Shown here in pieces: positions 4,692 to 5,223 of a stretch of 5,223 nucleotides of DNA. Source of the DNA: Hyphomonas sp. (GTDB taxonomy: Bacteria > Pseudomonadota > Alphaproteobacteria > Caulobacterales > Hyphomonadaceae); the NCBI GenBank assembly GCA_003486945.1, contig DNFL01000013.1, positions 1 through 5,223 of the forward strand, given 5' to 3'. The position numbers and the translations under genes are program-made. Position 1 is the first letter of the stretch. Each line of letters begins with the position of its first letter. The notes below the pieces were generated by a model. That model saw only the letters and a list, made by a program, of their open reading frames with translations, made no database searches and was not told the DNA's origin.

Positions 4692-4997
4692 GTGCACACC
4701 CGATACCGCCTTGAACTCATCATCGAACGCATGGCGCTGCAGCGAGCCTGCAACGTTCTCGAGGCGGCAGGGCTCACCGGCTACACTGTTCTGCCAGCGA
4801 TCGCCGGCTTCGGCGGCGGCAATCATTGGAACAGGGACTCGGACCTGTCCGCTTCCGGAAACATGCTTCTGATCATATCGATTGGAACCGAAGCGCGCAT
4901 CAACGCCGCGCTGGAACATCTCGAGTCACTCCTAGGTTCACATATCGGCGTTCTCAACGTCTCCGAAGTCAAGGTAATGCGACCGGATCGCTTCTGA
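4692..4997 (+). CDS. sbtB: PII-like protein, SbtB-type regulator of the bicarbonate transporter
   Basis: A 101-residue PII-superfamily protein. The ferredoxin-like core is visible: strand YRLELIIE (5-12), helix LQRACNVLEAAG (16-27), GYTV (30-33), strand NMLLIISIG (57-65), helix ARINAALEHLESLL, and final strand VSEVKVM. A T-loop of about 20 residues (35-56) is Gly/Ser-rich and has no uridylylatable Tyr at the GlnB position 51. In cyanobacteria SbtB binds adenine nucleotides including cAMP and AMP and controls SbtA. A carboxysome-associated relative (CPII) senses bicarbonate with ADP or AMP. The CGPxGC redox loop at the C-terminus of cyanobacterial SbtB is absent; the chain ends VMRPDRF and its only Cys is Cys20. 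Position directly behind sbtA, with an overlapping RBS, makes regulation of that transporter the likely job. The symbol is by synteny and fold. Confidence 0.82.
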   Translation: MHTRYRLELIIERMALQRACNVLEAAGLTGYTVLPAIAGFGGGNHWNRDSDLSASGNMLLIISIGTEARINAALEHLESLLGSHIGVLNVSEVKVMRPDRF

Positions 4998-5223
4998 CCA
5001 GGCGGCCTCTGCGGCGCATTACCGGCCTCGATACCCATGCTTGCGAGTGGGGCGCTCAAGCGAGCTATCCAGACGCAATGCTACAGACCTGTGCACACGT
5101 TCAAGTTTCGCATTACCAGCCGAAATGCCATAAAACCCGCTAGTGAGCAGTTTGTTTCGTGGCGGAGAGGAAGGGCGTCGTCCGAACACCGGCACGCCCG
5201 GTAGTGTCCAGAATCTTTCGCAC
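4998..5223. other. Region without a supportable gene
   Basis: The 226 bases after the PII-like gene show no ORF with a convincing Shine-Dalgarno and coding pattern on either strand, and no clear terminator directly after the stop. A short hairpin (ACCGG at 5188-5192 with CCGGT at 5198-5202) lies near the window edge. A - strand frame is open from the edge to a TAG at 5140-5142, only 28 codons, too little to call. Confidence 0.5.

Noticed and set aside
5188..5223. Possible insertion-sequence end (short hairpin plus TGTCCAGAATC near the window edge)
   Set aside because: No matching inverted repeat, target duplication or transposase is visible within the window, so no element can be supported.

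Overview
The window reads like chromosomal DNA of a Gram-negative, probably marine or aquatic alphaproteobacterium. I infer this from the GC-rich, GC3-biased codon use, a Sec-exported outer-membrane barrel ending in Phe, and the gene families present. The exact taxon cannot be read from the sequence. There are eight protein genes plus a cluster of regulatory sites. No RNA gene, complete mobile element or CRISPR array is visible.

Layout. (1) 2-559, + strand: the 3' part of a thioredoxin gene followed by a two-helix DUF2892 membrane protein, the end of an operon that begins outside the window. (2) 633-948, - strand: two very short, tightly coupled ORFs (53 and 50 aa) of unknown function, each with a good Shine-Dalgarno sequence, ending at a strong hairpin. 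(3) 1062-2000, + strand: an OxyR-like LysR-type regulator (LTTR), divergent from the small ORFs. (4) 2010-2666 and 2783-3388, - strand: a DUF2490 outer-membrane barrel lying downstream of a secreted protein that I identify as an iota-class carbonic anhydrase. (5) 3694-4680 and 4692-4997, + strand: a sodium-dependent bicarbonate transporter (SbtA family) and its PII-like partner (SbtB-like), coupled by 11 nt. (6) 4998-5223: no supportable gene.

Main interpretation. The right half appears to be a compact inorganic-carbon module outside the cyanobacteria: an exported carbonic anhydrase, a bicarbonate symporter, an adenylate-type PII-like controller and a dedicated LTTR. The best internal evidence is a regulatory code I found by reading the intergenic regions. 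Three sites (1012-1057, 3437-3482, 3581-3626) each hold two ATAG-N7-CTAT-type dyads whose starts are exactly 31 bp apart. They lie before the regulator/small-ORF pair, before the carbonic anhydrase and before sbtA. The half-site is the OxyR type, and the encoded regulator is OxyR-like but lacks both redox cysteines. The wide 31-bp spacing resembles the extended contact described for reduced OxyR. I infer a regulator locked out of peroxide sensing and reassigned to carbon supply, which would bind all three sites. The two small ORFs would then be additional regulon members.

Limits: all family assignments come from recognised motifs, not from searches. No Rubisco or carboxysome gene is in view, so whether the carbon serves autotrophy or anaplerotic carboxylation in a heterotroph cannot be decided here.
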